64,000 nucleotides of DNA from Clostridiales bacterium (GTDB lineage Bacteria; Bacillota; Clostridia; Oscillospirales; Acutalibacteraceae): contig DULI01000007.1 of assembly GCA_012840445.1 (NCBI GenBank), positions 186,001 through 250,000 of the forward strand. Direction: 5' to 3'. The notes under the pieces are model-generated. The model made no database searches, was not told the DNA's origin, and saw nothing but the letters and a program-made list of their open reading frames with translations. Below are positions 37,989 to 46,015 of this stretch, one piece after another. The translations under genes and the position numbers were made by a program. Positions within the stretch are counted from its first letter, which is position 1, and each line of letters opens with the position of its first letter.

Positions 37989-38470
37989 CTTTTTGTGACC
38001 TCCCTGAATGATTCAGGCGATATGTACCGCCTATGTAGAGAGATTCCATTTGTCCCCGACACCCCGAATCTCTGTGGGCATTCATCGAACGGCTGACAGC
38101 GTATCAGCTCCACGGGCCTTTCACCCCCGGCAGGATCTCTGCTTTTCGGCTGCCCCCATTGCCTGTGACGGCTTCGCGCTGAGAACGCTTATCACGCTCG
38201 GACTGTGGCTGGACAGGAGTATCATTATCTCTATTGCCTGTCATCGCCATACCGGGAGCTGCCCGGTACTTATAGCCGACTGTTCTCGCTCCGTATCAGA
38301 CAGGACAGACCTCGAACCGTACAATCAATCAGGTGGCGTTCCCGCTGTCGTTTGCCTGGTACATCATGGCGCAATCGCTAATGTGGCTTATGCTCATCAC
38401 AAAAGCAATAGGAAAGTATCCGATGAATGGGTATTCGGTTGTCAAGGAACATCGGATCTTTCAAAAGAAA
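37989..38470. other. Interval without a confident gene
   Basis: About 480 bases between the MazF-like gene and the next terminator. A plus-strand frame of 163 codons spans it but shows no family features. A minus-strand frame of 48 codons (38250-38104, starting MAMTGNRDND) looks protein-like in composition but lacks a ribosome site. Part of the interval must hold the promoter of the MazF-like gene. I make no gene call here. Confidence 0.5.
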
Positions 38471-38505
38471 GACCCCTCACTCTATTTGCCGTTGAGTGAG
38501 GGGTC
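38471..38505 (-). terminator. Terminator of the small sigma factor gene
   Basis: GACCCCTCACTC pairs perfectly with GAGTGAGGGGTC (12 base pairs, 11-base loop). On the minus strand it is followed by TTTCTTTT, 17 bases after the sigma gene stop. Confidence 0.88.
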
Positions 38506-38521
38506 TGATAACCGCTAAAAC

Positions 38522-38974
38522 TTACTTTTCAAGAAAATGTTTCAGCTTTTTGAGTATTTTATTTTTCTGCTTATGGACAGCCGGCTGGGAGATGCCAAGA
38601 GAGTGAGCAACTTCGCGCTCTGTCATTTCCTCAAAGAAAAGAGCTTCTATCAGCTTTCTTTCCCTTTCCGTGAGTGTATCAAGCGCTTTATACAGCCACT
38701 CAATAGAAATCCTGCGTAACACCATGTCCTCAACACTCTCGTGTCGGTCTGCGAACTGCTCTGCATTATCATCCATGAGCCTGTCCAGAGAATCCTCCCT
38801 GCTGGGAATGACCTGCTTGATCTGTCCGTTCTCATCCATAAGGAACCTTTCTGCCTTCAGGTCGCTTTCAAAGTAACGCATTTTCCGATCACCTTTCATG
38901 TAGGCATCGTAAATTTCATCCGTTACCTCGACAAATTGACCGCTGACCCATAATCTTTTTTTGTCAGCATCCAC
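38522..38974 (-). CDS. Sigma-70 family protein (sigma region 4 type) of the element
   Basis: A 150-residue protein whose C-terminal third is sigma region 4: LYKALDTLTERERKLIEALFFEEMTEREVAHSLGISQPAVHKQKNKILKKL. The N-terminal part lacks a clear region 2, so it may act as an activator-like sigma accessory rather than a full sigma factor. This type is common near the integrase end of clostridial conjugative elements. GTG at 38974 is chosen because GGAGGT lies eight bases upstream. Confidence 0.88.
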   Translation of the reverse strand: MDADKKRLWVSGQFVEVTDEIYDAYMKGDRKMRYFESDLKAERFLMDENGQIKQVIPSREDSLDRLMDDNAEQFADRHESVEDMVLRRISIEWLYKALDTLTERERKLIEALFFEEMTEREVAHSLGISQPAVHKQKNKILKKLKHFLEK

Positions 38975-39132
38975 GTTATGTACCTCCAATCAATCTGAAT
39001 TTTTTGAAAATCCAGATTGACGGGAGGGCTGCGACAATGCGGAATATATCCGCTGACATGCAAAAAAATGCGCCCATTACACACTGCATGACAGTGCATA
39101 AAAAGCGCATTGCAATTATCTATTTCATTTTT

Positions 39133-39155
39133 ATACTGAAATGACAGTTCAGTAT
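39133..39155. promoter_or_regulatory. Perfect 8-base dyad, possible operator
   Basis: ATACTGAA, seven bases, TTCAGTAT. It lies in a 509-base interval without a gene (38975-39483) between the divergent sigma and XRE genes, and is not followed by a T-run, so an operator is likelier than a terminator. The rest of the interval holds GC-rich hairpins near 39295-39375 and a weak IR around 39083-39099. Confidence 0.45.
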
Positions 39156-39423
39156 ATGTGCCTACTTGTCCAGAAGGAGGATGCGGGCTTTTTTTGACCG
39201 TATACTATCAGGACATATTAGGCTTATCGGATAGGCTCATAATCGCTGCAGGAAACCAGCAGCGAAGCGCAGGTAAAGCTCCAGCGCATAAAAATACCCC
39301 CAATCCAAACTCGGAATCAGGGGGCATGAAGAATCAGCCCCTCCAAAACCTCGTTTTTTTTATTGGCGGGGCTATATGCTTAGTTCATATTTTTGAGAAC
39401 CATCAGACCACCTATAATTGAAT

Positions 39424-39447
39424 TGCCATGCCATTATAAACATGGCA
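39424..39447 (+). promoter_or_regulatory. Dyad operator just downstream of a putative -10 box
   Basis: TGCCATG and CATGGCA are exact inverted repeats ten bases apart. They begin six bases after a TATAAT (39413-39418) that follows a TTTTGA (39391-39396). The XRE gene starts 36 bases further on. This is the expected place for autoregulation by that protein. Confidence 0.5.
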
Positions 39448-39483
39448 TAAATCTGTAGAATAATAGGTGGAGGTGAACTGAAA

Positions 39484-39816
39484 GTGCATAATCAACCTGA
39501 AACGCTTGGCAGTATCCTCAAAGCAGCGCGGGAAAAAGCGGGTATCACCATTGAAGCGCTGGCTGAAAGGGCTGAAATCACTGAGCGATACTTATATCGA
39601 ATTGAAAACGAAGGAAAAAAGCCAAGTTTCGATGTTCTCTATAAATTGATCCGTGAATTATCTATTTCTGCGGATTCGATTTTCTACCCCGAGAAGCCGT
39701 CCAAAGATTCCGAGGTAGAAAATCTCCTCCGTATGCTTTCAGCCTGCGATGAGCGCTCTCTGGAAGTCGTCAAAGCTACTGTAAAAGCCTTAATTGATAC
39801 TGCACCTGAAAAGTAG
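39484..39816 (+). CDS. XRE-family transcriptional regulator
   Basis: A 110-residue protein with an N-terminal Cro/C1-type helix-turn-helix (LGSILKAAREKAGITIEALAERAEITERYLYRIENEGKKPSF). A C-terminal helical part of about 40 residues is probably for dimerisation. The start is GTG with GGAGGTG upstream. It is the only cargo-side gene on the plus strand near the integrase module and is divergent from the sigma gene. It likely controls the element's integration or transfer genes through the dyads upstream. Confidence 0.88.
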   Translation: MHNQPETLGSILKAAREKAGITIEALAERAEITERYLYRIENEGKKPSFDVLYKLIRELSISADSIFYPEKPSKDSEVENLLRMLSACDERSLEVVKATVKALIDTAPEK

Positions 39817-39836
39817 CCGGAAGGCTGCTTTTTTAT
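39815..39836 (+). terminator. Terminator of the XRE gene
   Basis: AGCC pairs with GGCT around GGAA, followed by CTTTTTTATTT, overlapping the stop codon. Confidence 0.6.
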
Positions 39837-39867
39837 TTCAGTGACGGACAGTAATCCTTTGATTCAA

Positions 39868-42303
39868 CTAATTGTTGTGTGCCACGGTATCAGTATGTCG
39901 TTTTTCTGCTCTTTTCGTAATTATGCTACCAATCTTTTCCACCAGTATTGTACCATAGCGCAGGGTTGGCTCAGTTACAATGGCAAATACCACGAACAGC
40001 ATGACACACTCCATGGACATATGCGTGATACCAAAAATATCACCCAGATAGATGCTGCAAACCAGCAGTCCCACACCACTGCCTATCCAGACAATCCAGC
40101 GAAACAGATTCAGCGGCTTGCTGATATGATACAGAATCATAAATCCCACAATGGCAAGGAGCATGGTACAGGCAGTGGAAATGTCCGTCTCATTGACACC
40201 AAAGACTCTGCCGAAGATTACCAGTGCACCTACCACAAGGAAATCTGTCAATCCCGCAGGCAGAGCTTTGATCAGAACATTGGACAGGAACCGTCCGTGA
40301 ATGGCTTCTGTATTTGGCTGCAGGGCAAGGAAAAAACCGGGGATTCCTATGGTAAACATACTGATCAGTGAGATCTGAGCAGGCTCCAGGGGATAGTTCA
40401 GCATGAAGCAGGCGGAGAACACTGACATAAGGAAAGAAAAAATGTTCTTGACCAGAAACAGGCTCGCAGACCGCTGGATATTGTTGACCACCCGCCGCCC
40501 TTCCGCAACCACCGATGGCATGGTGGAGAAATCGGATTCCAGCAAAACCAACTGGGAGACCTGTGCCGCCGCGTCACAGCCCGACGCCATGGCAACGGAA
40601 CAGTCCGCTTCCTTCAGAGCAAGTACATCATTGACACCGTCTCCCGTCATGCCCACAGTATGTCCTGCGCTCCGCAATGCCCGGACAAGCAGCCGCTTTT
40701 GCTCAGGCGTGACCCGTCCAAATACGGTATACTGCTCTGCCGCAGACCGCAGAGCGTCCTCCGTTTCCAATGTAGAAGCGTCCACATAGTTCTCTGCACC
40801 AGGGATGCCTGCCTCCGCGGCAATCTGCGAAACGGTCAGGGGGTTATCCCCGGAGATGACCTTGATGGCAACGCCCTGCTGCGCAAAGTAACGGAAAGTC
40901 TCCGGCGCATCCCGGCGGATGGGATTGGTCAGCAGAATCAGTCCCATGGGAATCACGGGTTCCGTCAACGCCTGTCCGTCTGGTACTCCTTCGTATCTGC
41001 CGAACAGAACCGTCCGAAAGCCATCCGCACTGTAGCTTTCCATCAGGGGACGGTACTTCTCATAATCACTCCGCAGGACAAGCTCCGGCGCGCCGAGGAC
41101 ATAGGCATCATCCGGGAAAACAGCAGCGCAATACTTGTATGTAGAGGAGAATGGAAACACGGCTTCGGCATTCTTTTTGAGCGGTGTTTTGAAGTAACGC
41201 TTCAGCGCCTGCATGGTCAGATTTCCCTCGGGCATTGCAGCAATCAGCGTGCTGATCTGTGCTTTCAGGCCAACACCCCGGGTTGGATCAAAGCCCTCCA
41301 TGGGAATAACACTGCTGACCTGCATCTCATTTTCCGTAATGGTTCCGGTTTTGTCCACGCACAGCACATCCACTCTGGCAAGAGCTTCGATGCACTTCAT
41401 ATCGTGAACCAGTACCTTTTGGGATGCCAGGCGGATCACGCTGACCACCAGTGCAACGCTTGCCAGCAAATACAATCCCTCCGGGATCATTCCAACCACA
41501 GCAGCTACCATGGAGAGAATACTACTCTGGAAGGATGCGCCGGAAAACACATACTGCTGCACAAACAGAAAAATACCAATGGGGACAATCAGAATGCCCA
41601 CAATGCCCACCAGTCTGTCCAGCACCCGGAGCATCTCGGAGTGCTTCTTCTGATCCTGCGCCTTGGCTTCCAGAGTTAATTCAGAGATGTAGGAATCCGC
41701 GCCCACCCGCTCCAGCCGGGCATAGCATTCGCCGGAGACAACAAAGCTGCCGGACATCAGAAAATCGCCCAGTTCTTTTCGCAGCTCGTCCGATTCACCG
41801 GTCAGCAGAGCCTCGTTGACCAAAACACTTCCGTCCAATACAATCGCATCGGCACAAATCTGGTCGCCTGCCCGGAAAATCACAATATCGTCCAGCATCA
41901 GTTCCTCTGCCGGGATTTCTGAGATTTGACCATTCCGAACAACTTCTGCTTTGGGTGCGTTCAGCATGGTAAGCTGATCCAAAGTTTTTTTCGCACGAAT
42001 TTCCTGAAGGATACCGATAAACAGATTGGCGATGACTACCGGCAGGAAGGTCAGACTGCGGAAAGAGCCTGCCGCAACAACCAGAATTGCGAGTATGGCA
42101 AAAATCAGGTTGAAGTAAGTAAGCAGATTGCCTTTTATGATCTGCCCCACGGTTTTCGACTCTTCCGTAACCATTTCGTTCGTCCAGCCACTATCGGTCC
42201 GTTCCTGCACCTGTTCTTGAGACAGACCGCTGGAAATATCTGCCTGATAGCGCTGAGCGGGTTCCCGATTCATTTGCTGCGCAGCAGCTTTCTCTTTCTT
42301 CAT
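39868..42303 (-). CDS. P-type cation ATPase (CtpE-like, probable Ca2+ transporter)
   Basis: An 811-residue P-type ATPase. Motifs in order are the actuator TGES (NEALLTGESDELR), the phosphorylation site CVDKTGTITEN (about residue 315), the nucleotide domain and the hinge TGDGVNDVLALKEADCSVAM. About ten membrane helices are visible. The ion-site helix 4 reads AVVGMIPEGLYLLASVAL; PEGL is the type-2 signature, and the MIPEGL form is that of CtpE, a calcium uptake ATPase in mycobacteria. No heavy-metal-binding domain is present. It is the last gene of the cargo, nine bases after the alpha/beta hydrolase gene. Confidence 0.9.
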   Translation of the reverse strand: MKKEKAAAQQMNREPAQRYQADISSGLSQEQVQERTDSGWTNEMVTEESKTVGQIIKGNLLTYFNLIFAILAILVVAAGSFRSLTFLPVVIANLFIGILQEIRAKKTLDQLTMLNAPKAEVVRNGQISEIPAEELMLDDIVIFRAGDQICADAIVLDGSVLVNEALLTGESDELRKELGDFLMSGSFVVSGECYARLERVGADSYISELTLEAKAQDQKKHSEMLRVLDRLVGIVGILIVPIGIFLFVQQYVFSGASFQSSILSMVAAVVGMIPEGLYLLASVALVVSVIRLASQKVLVHDMKCIEALARVDVLCVDKTGTITENEMQVSSVIPMEGFDPTRGVGLKAQISTLIAAMPEGNLTMQALKRYFKTPLKKNAEAVFPFSSTYKYCAAVFPDDAYVLGAPELVLRSDYEKYRPLMESYSADGFRTVLFGRYEGVPDGQALTEPVIPMGLILLTNPIRRDAPETFRYFAQQGVAIKVISGDNPLTVSQIAAEAGIPGAENYVDASTLETEDALRSAAEQYTVFGRVTPEQKRLLVRALRSAGHTVGMTGDGVNDVLALKEADCSVAMASGCDAAAQVSQLVLLESDFSTMPSVVAEGRRVVNNIQRSASLFLVKNIFSFLMSVFSACFMLNYPLEPAQISLISMFTIGIPGFFLALQPNTEAIHGRFLSNVLIKALPAGLTDFLVVGALVIFGRVFGVNETDISTACTMLLAIVGFMILYHISKPLNLFRWIVWIGSGVGLLVCSIYLGDIFGITHMSMECVMLFVVFAIVTEPTLRYGTILVEKIGSIITKRAEKRHTDTVAHNN

Positions 42304-42312
42304 AGGGCAATA

Positions 42313-43284
42313 TCAATCATACTGCCGCCAGAAATCCAGTCCGGCAGCTTCATAGCCTTCCCTGTCCATGAAGTAGCTCATACCATGATCCGCGCCAGGT
42401 ACAATAAACAGTTTCTTGGGGGATGCACAGGCAGCATAGTTCTCATAGGTCATTTCCAGTGGAACGAAATGGTCGTCGGCTCCATGTACCAACATGACGG
42501 GAATGCGGCAGTGGCGCAGCGCGTCAACGGTAGACTCGTATGCAGCGTCCGACTGGGTTTTCCGTTCATACAGCGTATCTGCCAGAATGCCGCGAAGCCG
42601 GAAGGGAATGTGCAGATTGTTATTGGCAACATGCTTCCAAATGGCGTGGGGCGAAGTAAAGCCGCAGTCCGCCATAATTCCGTGGACATTTTCCGGCAGA
42701 TCCAGCCCTGCCGCCATCAAAACCGTGGTTGCACCCATGGATACGCCGCAAAGGTAAATGGGGAGTTCCGTGCCGCATCGCTTACTGGCCCAGTGAATCC
42801 AGTCCAGGCAGTCATAGCGTTCGATTGGGCCAAAGCCAATGAAATCACCGCCGCTATTTCCCTGACCCCGCTGTTCTGCATACAGGACGCTGCATCCATT
42901 TCTCTCCCAGAAATTGGACACCATCCCAAAGTCTTTGTACCACGCAGAGCGCCAGCCGTGCATGGCAATGATGACTCGCTTCGCATTCTCACAGGGAATC
43001 CAGTGCCCTACCAGAGGCACCCCATCATGACCGGTGATCTCCACCGTTTCATTTTCTTTCTGCGCCAGCTTTTCAGCCGCTTTTCGCAATTCCTCCTGAA
43101 ACGCATTGCCGGATTGGGTGCCGGAAATCAGATTGCCCGCTTTTTGAAATACCCTGGGTTCGTCCCGATCCAAAGCCTCTCTGGTCAGAAGCCGTGTTGT
43201 CAGATAGGCGGTGGCAGATGCTACTGCCGTTGCAGCAATGGCAATTCCCGATAATTTCATTACTTTTCTTGTTTCGATTTTCAT
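42313..43284 (-). CDS. Membrane-anchored alpha/beta hydrolase
   Basis: A 323-residue protein with an N-terminal membrane helix (about 7-30) and an alpha/beta-hydrolase domain. The nucleophile elbow is GVSMGATT, the acid is in MLVHGADDHFVP and the catalytic His in VPGADHGMSYF. The oxyanion strand is VIIAMHGWRSAWY. It resembles YqkD-type hydrolases of Firmicutes. The substrate may be an ester or lipid, in line with neighbouring lipid genes, but this is inference. It follows the patatin pseudogene by 48 bases. Confidence 0.88.
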   Translation of the reverse strand: MKIETRKVMKLSGIAIAATAVASATAYLTTRLLTREALDRDEPRVFQKAGNLISGTQSGNAFQEELRKAAEKLAQKENETVEITGHDGVPLVGHWIPCENAKRVIIAMHGWRSAWYKDFGMVSNFWERNGCSVLYAEQRGQGNSGGDFIGFGPIERYDCLDWIHWASKRCGTELPIYLCGVSMGATTVLMAAGLDLPENVHGIMADCGFTSPHAIWKHVANNNLHIPFRLRGILADTLYERKTQSDAAYESTVDALRHCRIPVMLVHGADDHFVPLEMTYENYAACASPKKLFIVPGADHGMSYFMDREGYEAAGLDFWRQYD

Positions 43285-43332
43285 AGGGGAGTGTTCCTTT
43301 CTCTTTATGATAAAAAGCCTTTGGTAGGAGTG

Positions 43333-43562
43333 TTACAGAAAGAAATTTCCAACACTCATATATTCCTTTCGGAAGGGATACTCCGTATAAAAGGAATAGT
43401 TTCGCTTCTTTTATCTGGCAATGTAGGAAGCAACATTGGCGCTTCCAGCGGAAACACCAATGCCCAGATCAAATCGGATATCCTGATCTAAACAGTAATC
43501 AAAAACGCCGGCAGTATATACTCCCCGCAAGCCACCGCCTACATCCACAACGCCAGTTTTCA
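43333..43562 (-). pseudogene. Truncated, frameshifted patatin-like phospholipase
   Basis: From the ATG at 43562 (AAAGGAGCGG upstream) the frame reads MKTGVVDVGGGLRGVYTAGV. This is the oxyanion hole and first strand of YjjU-type patatin phospholipases. One base is missing in the next T-run. In the shifted frame the sequence continues FDYCLDQDIRFDLGIGVSAGSANVASYIAR, including the catalytic GVSAG, and then meets TAA (43411-43413) where glutamine is expected. Readable residues KKRNYSFYTEYPFRKEY follow, and another TAA ends it at 43333. About 200 C-terminal residues are missing. It lies 25 bases after degV. Confidence 0.82.
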
Positions 43563-43587
43563 TATGCTCGTTTCCGCTCCTTTCCCA

Positions 43588-44445
43588 TTACAAAATATCT
43601 TTCATCATACCAACGCCAAGAGCACCATCACCCGTATGGCAGGAAATGCTGATTGGCAGGGGATCCAGCCCGATGGTCATTTCCGGAAATGCCTTTTGCA
43701 GTTCTGCCTGCCAGGCGGCTCCGGCTTCGGCATCCCCGGAATAGGCTGCGCGGATTGTCAGCTTCTGTCCGGCAAATCGGCCCACCTGGTCATGCTTCAG
43801 TCCGCCAATCATTGTCTGCATAGCAGGCCGCATACCCCGCGCTTTTCTATAGGCGTCCAGCTTGCCGCCCTGAATCTGCAGAACCGGCTTGATATTCAGA
43901 ATTGTTCCAATTGCCGCGCCTGCAGCTGTAACACGACCGCTTTTTTTCAGGTATTCCAGTGTGTTCACTGCCACGTAGATACTGGACTCCAGTCCGTCTT
44001 TCTCCAGATACGCAACGATCTCCTGGGCTGTTTTTCCCTGACCAGCCAGATGTTTTGCCTCCAGTACCGACTGGCGCAGCGTCACGGAAATTCTGTGGTT
44101 ATCCACCACATGGACGCTGCCTCCGTACTCCTCCGCCAGTATGGTAGCAGTTTGACAGCTGCCGGAAAGTCCACTGGACATTGGCAAATAAATAATCTCA
44201 TCATAATGCTCCAGCAGACTATCCCAACAATCCATCAGCATACCCGGTGCCGGCTGAGAGGTACTGACACACGCGCCCTCGCGCAGGCGCTGAAAGAATT
44301 CCTCCTGAAAAATAGATTCATTCTCGAAATAGGTTTCATCATCAATGATCACCGGCATTGCCACCAGATAGATACCATACCAGGCCGCCTGGTCTGGGGT
44401 AATTCCACTGTTGGTATCTGTTAAGATTGCAATCTTTCCGTCCAT
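43588..44445 (-). CDS. DegV family fatty-acid-binding protein (FakB-like)
   Basis: A 285-residue DegV protein. The N-terminus IAILTDTNSGITPDQAAWYGI, the fatty-acid carboxylate-binding loop LPMSSGLSGSCQTA and the C-terminal HTGDGALGVGMM are the family marks. FakB/DegV proteins hold a fatty acid whose head group the FakA kinase phosphorylates, so that exogenous fatty acids enter phospholipids. No FakA partner is in the window; it would be a chromosomal gene. AAAGGAG precedes the ATG. The position beside phospholipid and oleate genes fits. Confidence 0.92.
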   Translation of the reverse strand: MDGKIAILTDTNSGITPDQAAWYGIYLVAMPVIIDDETYFENESIFQEEFFQRLREGACVSTSQPAPGMLMDCWDSLLEHYDEIIYLPMSSGLSGSCQTATILAEEYGGSVHVVDNHRISVTLRQSVLEAKHLAGQGKTAQEIVAYLEKDGLESSIYVAVNTLEYLKKSGRVTAAGAAIGTILNIKPVLQIQGGKLDAYRKARGMRPAMQTMIGGLKHDQVGRFAGQKLTIRAAYSGDAEAGAAWQAELQKAFPEMTIGLDPLPISISCHTGDGALGVGMMKDIL

Positions 44446-44509
44446 ATTCGTCTCCTTTGTGTGTGTCTGGGTTCACCCTCAAACGGTGCATATTGCCGTC
44501 CACATCCAT

Positions 44510-45742
44510 TTATTGGTCTGCCTTATTCTTTTTGCGATATAATGTGTAAACTGCTGAAGTGACCAGGATATAGGCAATTTCCGCGCAAAGCGAAATAATA
44601 AACTGCGGAGAACGAATATCCTGAATGCTCATACCCATGATGGGGTAGGTAATTGTATGGGGAAGCATCCCCAACAGACTTCCCAAGAGGTATTTTTTGT
44701 ACTCGACATGAACTGCTCCCATATATAAGCTGGCTACATCACTGGGTAAGCGAACCATACGGACAAGGAAGGAAAAGAGGAAATCATTCTTTGCCCTTAA
44801 GCTATGGATTGCTTCTGTTTTTGGGTACTTTGCCCGGATATCATCCACTGCGGAAGCCCCAGTTCTTCTCCCAATCTGGTATGGCAAGGTCACCATAATT
44901 ACTGTACCAATCAGATTCAAAAGGATTGCCACCGGAAGGGGGAAGAGAATTCCGTTTGCGGCATAAAGAACTCCAGAATAGATGACGATGCTCAGACTTT
45001 TCAGCGCAAACAGCGCCAGCATTACAATGCCGGCAAGCCAGGGGTTCCCGGGTGTATAGCGTGCAATTTCTTCCGCAGACAGTTCTTTCCGATGGAGAAA
45101 GCAAATTACAATAATTCCCACCCAAATCAGGCCCAGAACGACATTTCGTGCAGTGCGTAAAGTCTTTTGTTGCTGGCTTCCAGATGGAGCCTGATCCAAT
45201 ATCGCATGGTAAAATCGGCCGTACATTACAAGGGACAGTAGTATAATCCCACCGCACAACAGCATGAGTGCCTCGGCTCCCGCTTCCGGAATATCCACAA
45301 AAAGGATCAGGATCATCATAACGGCATAAAGCACGACTGTACTGAGTTTGCCGTACCATTTTGCGCTGTGGATCGTATCTGTGATCTTCAGTGTCAGATA
45401 TCCCCATAGAAGCATCAGACATTCTTTTACGGCGAATAATGCCAAAAGCGCCCACATCCACGGATACCGGGCAGTCAGACAGATCACCAGCGTAGCTTGC
45501 GTCAGCTTATCAGCAACCGGATCCAGCACCTTTCCAACATTGGAAACCATGTTAAATTTTCTGGCAATTTTTCCGTCAATAATATCTGTGAATCCAGAAA
45601 GCGCAATCACAATGATTGTGCACAGATACGCTTTTTGCGCACAATATAACCAGATGATGAACGGAATCAAAAGAATCCGAATCAGGCTCAACAGATTTGG
45701 AATTGTAAGTATATTCTCTTTTTTTAAATATTTTCTTTGCAT
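44510..45742 (-). CDS. Fusion of CDP-alcohol phosphatidyltransferase and DedA/VTT membrane domain
   Basis: A 410-residue integral membrane protein. The first 190 residues are a CDP-alcohol phosphatidyltransferase with the complete motif DG-x2-AR-x8-G-x3-D-x3-D (DIIDGKIARKFNMVSNVGKVLDPVADK region), as in PgsA and cardiolipin or phosphatidylinositol-phosphate synthases. Residues about 240-405 form a VTT/DedA (SNARE-associated) domain with LFPLPVAILLNLIGTVIMVTLPYQIGRR. DedA proteins flip lipid carriers or phospholipids. The fusion suggests synthesis plus transbilayer movement of one phospholipid. The ATG at 45742 has AAAGGAG at seven bases. Confidence 0.88.
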   Translation of the reverse strand: MQRKYLKKENILTIPNLLSLIRILLIPFIIWLYCAQKAYLCTIIVIALSGFTDIIDGKIARKFNMVSNVGKVLDPVADKLTQATLVICLTARYPWMWALLALFAVKECLMLLWGYLTLKITDTIHSAKWYGKLSTVVLYAVMMILILFVDIPEAGAEALMLLCGGIILLSLVMYGRFYHAILDQAPSGSQQQKTLRTARNVVLGLIWVGIIVICFLHRKELSAEEIARYTPGNPWLAGIVMLALFALKSLSIVIYSGVLYAANGILFPLPVAILLNLIGTVIMVTLPYQIGRRTGASAVDDIRAKYPKTEAIHSLRAKNDFLFSFLVRMVRLPSDVASLYMGAVHVEYKKYLLGSLLGMLPHTITYPIMGMSIQDIRSPQFIISLCAEIAYILVTSAVYTLYRKKNKADQ

Positions 45743-45956
45743 ACTGTACTCCTTTTGCCTGTTGAACCGCTGACCCGCCAATTAGTTTGAAGGCTCTTAC
45801 ATTTCGTCGCTTCAGTAACAACGGCTTTTCTCTTTAGCCGCCTATATATAATAGGCGATGGAACAAATAATTGTTTCATACAGCCATTCAATGAAACTGT
45901 GTAGAGAATGAACCAAAGGAAATATGTTATAATTCTGCCCATTTAAAACCCCGTAG

Positions 45957-45990
45957 GCGGCCACCGTAACATTGATGTTATGGTGGCCGC
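45957..45990 (-). terminator. Terminator of the MMPL-YhgE-like transcript
   Basis: GCGGCCACC pairs with GGTGGCCGC, with a further inner helix (TAACA/TGTTA), and a short T-run follows on the minus strand. It is 26 bases past the YhgE-like stop. The remaining bases up to 45742 hold no recognised gene. Confidence 0.8.
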
Positions 45991-46015
45991 ACACACAACC
46001 GCTTCTTCTATTTGA

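Noticed and set aside
39158..39421. Plus-strand frame of 87 codons
   Set aside because: It crosses GC-rich hairpins and the putative promoter of the XRE gene and resembles no family.
41926..43254. Plus-strand frame of 442 codons
   Set aside because: Antisense to the P-type ATPase and alpha/beta hydrolase genes, spanning the boundary between them.
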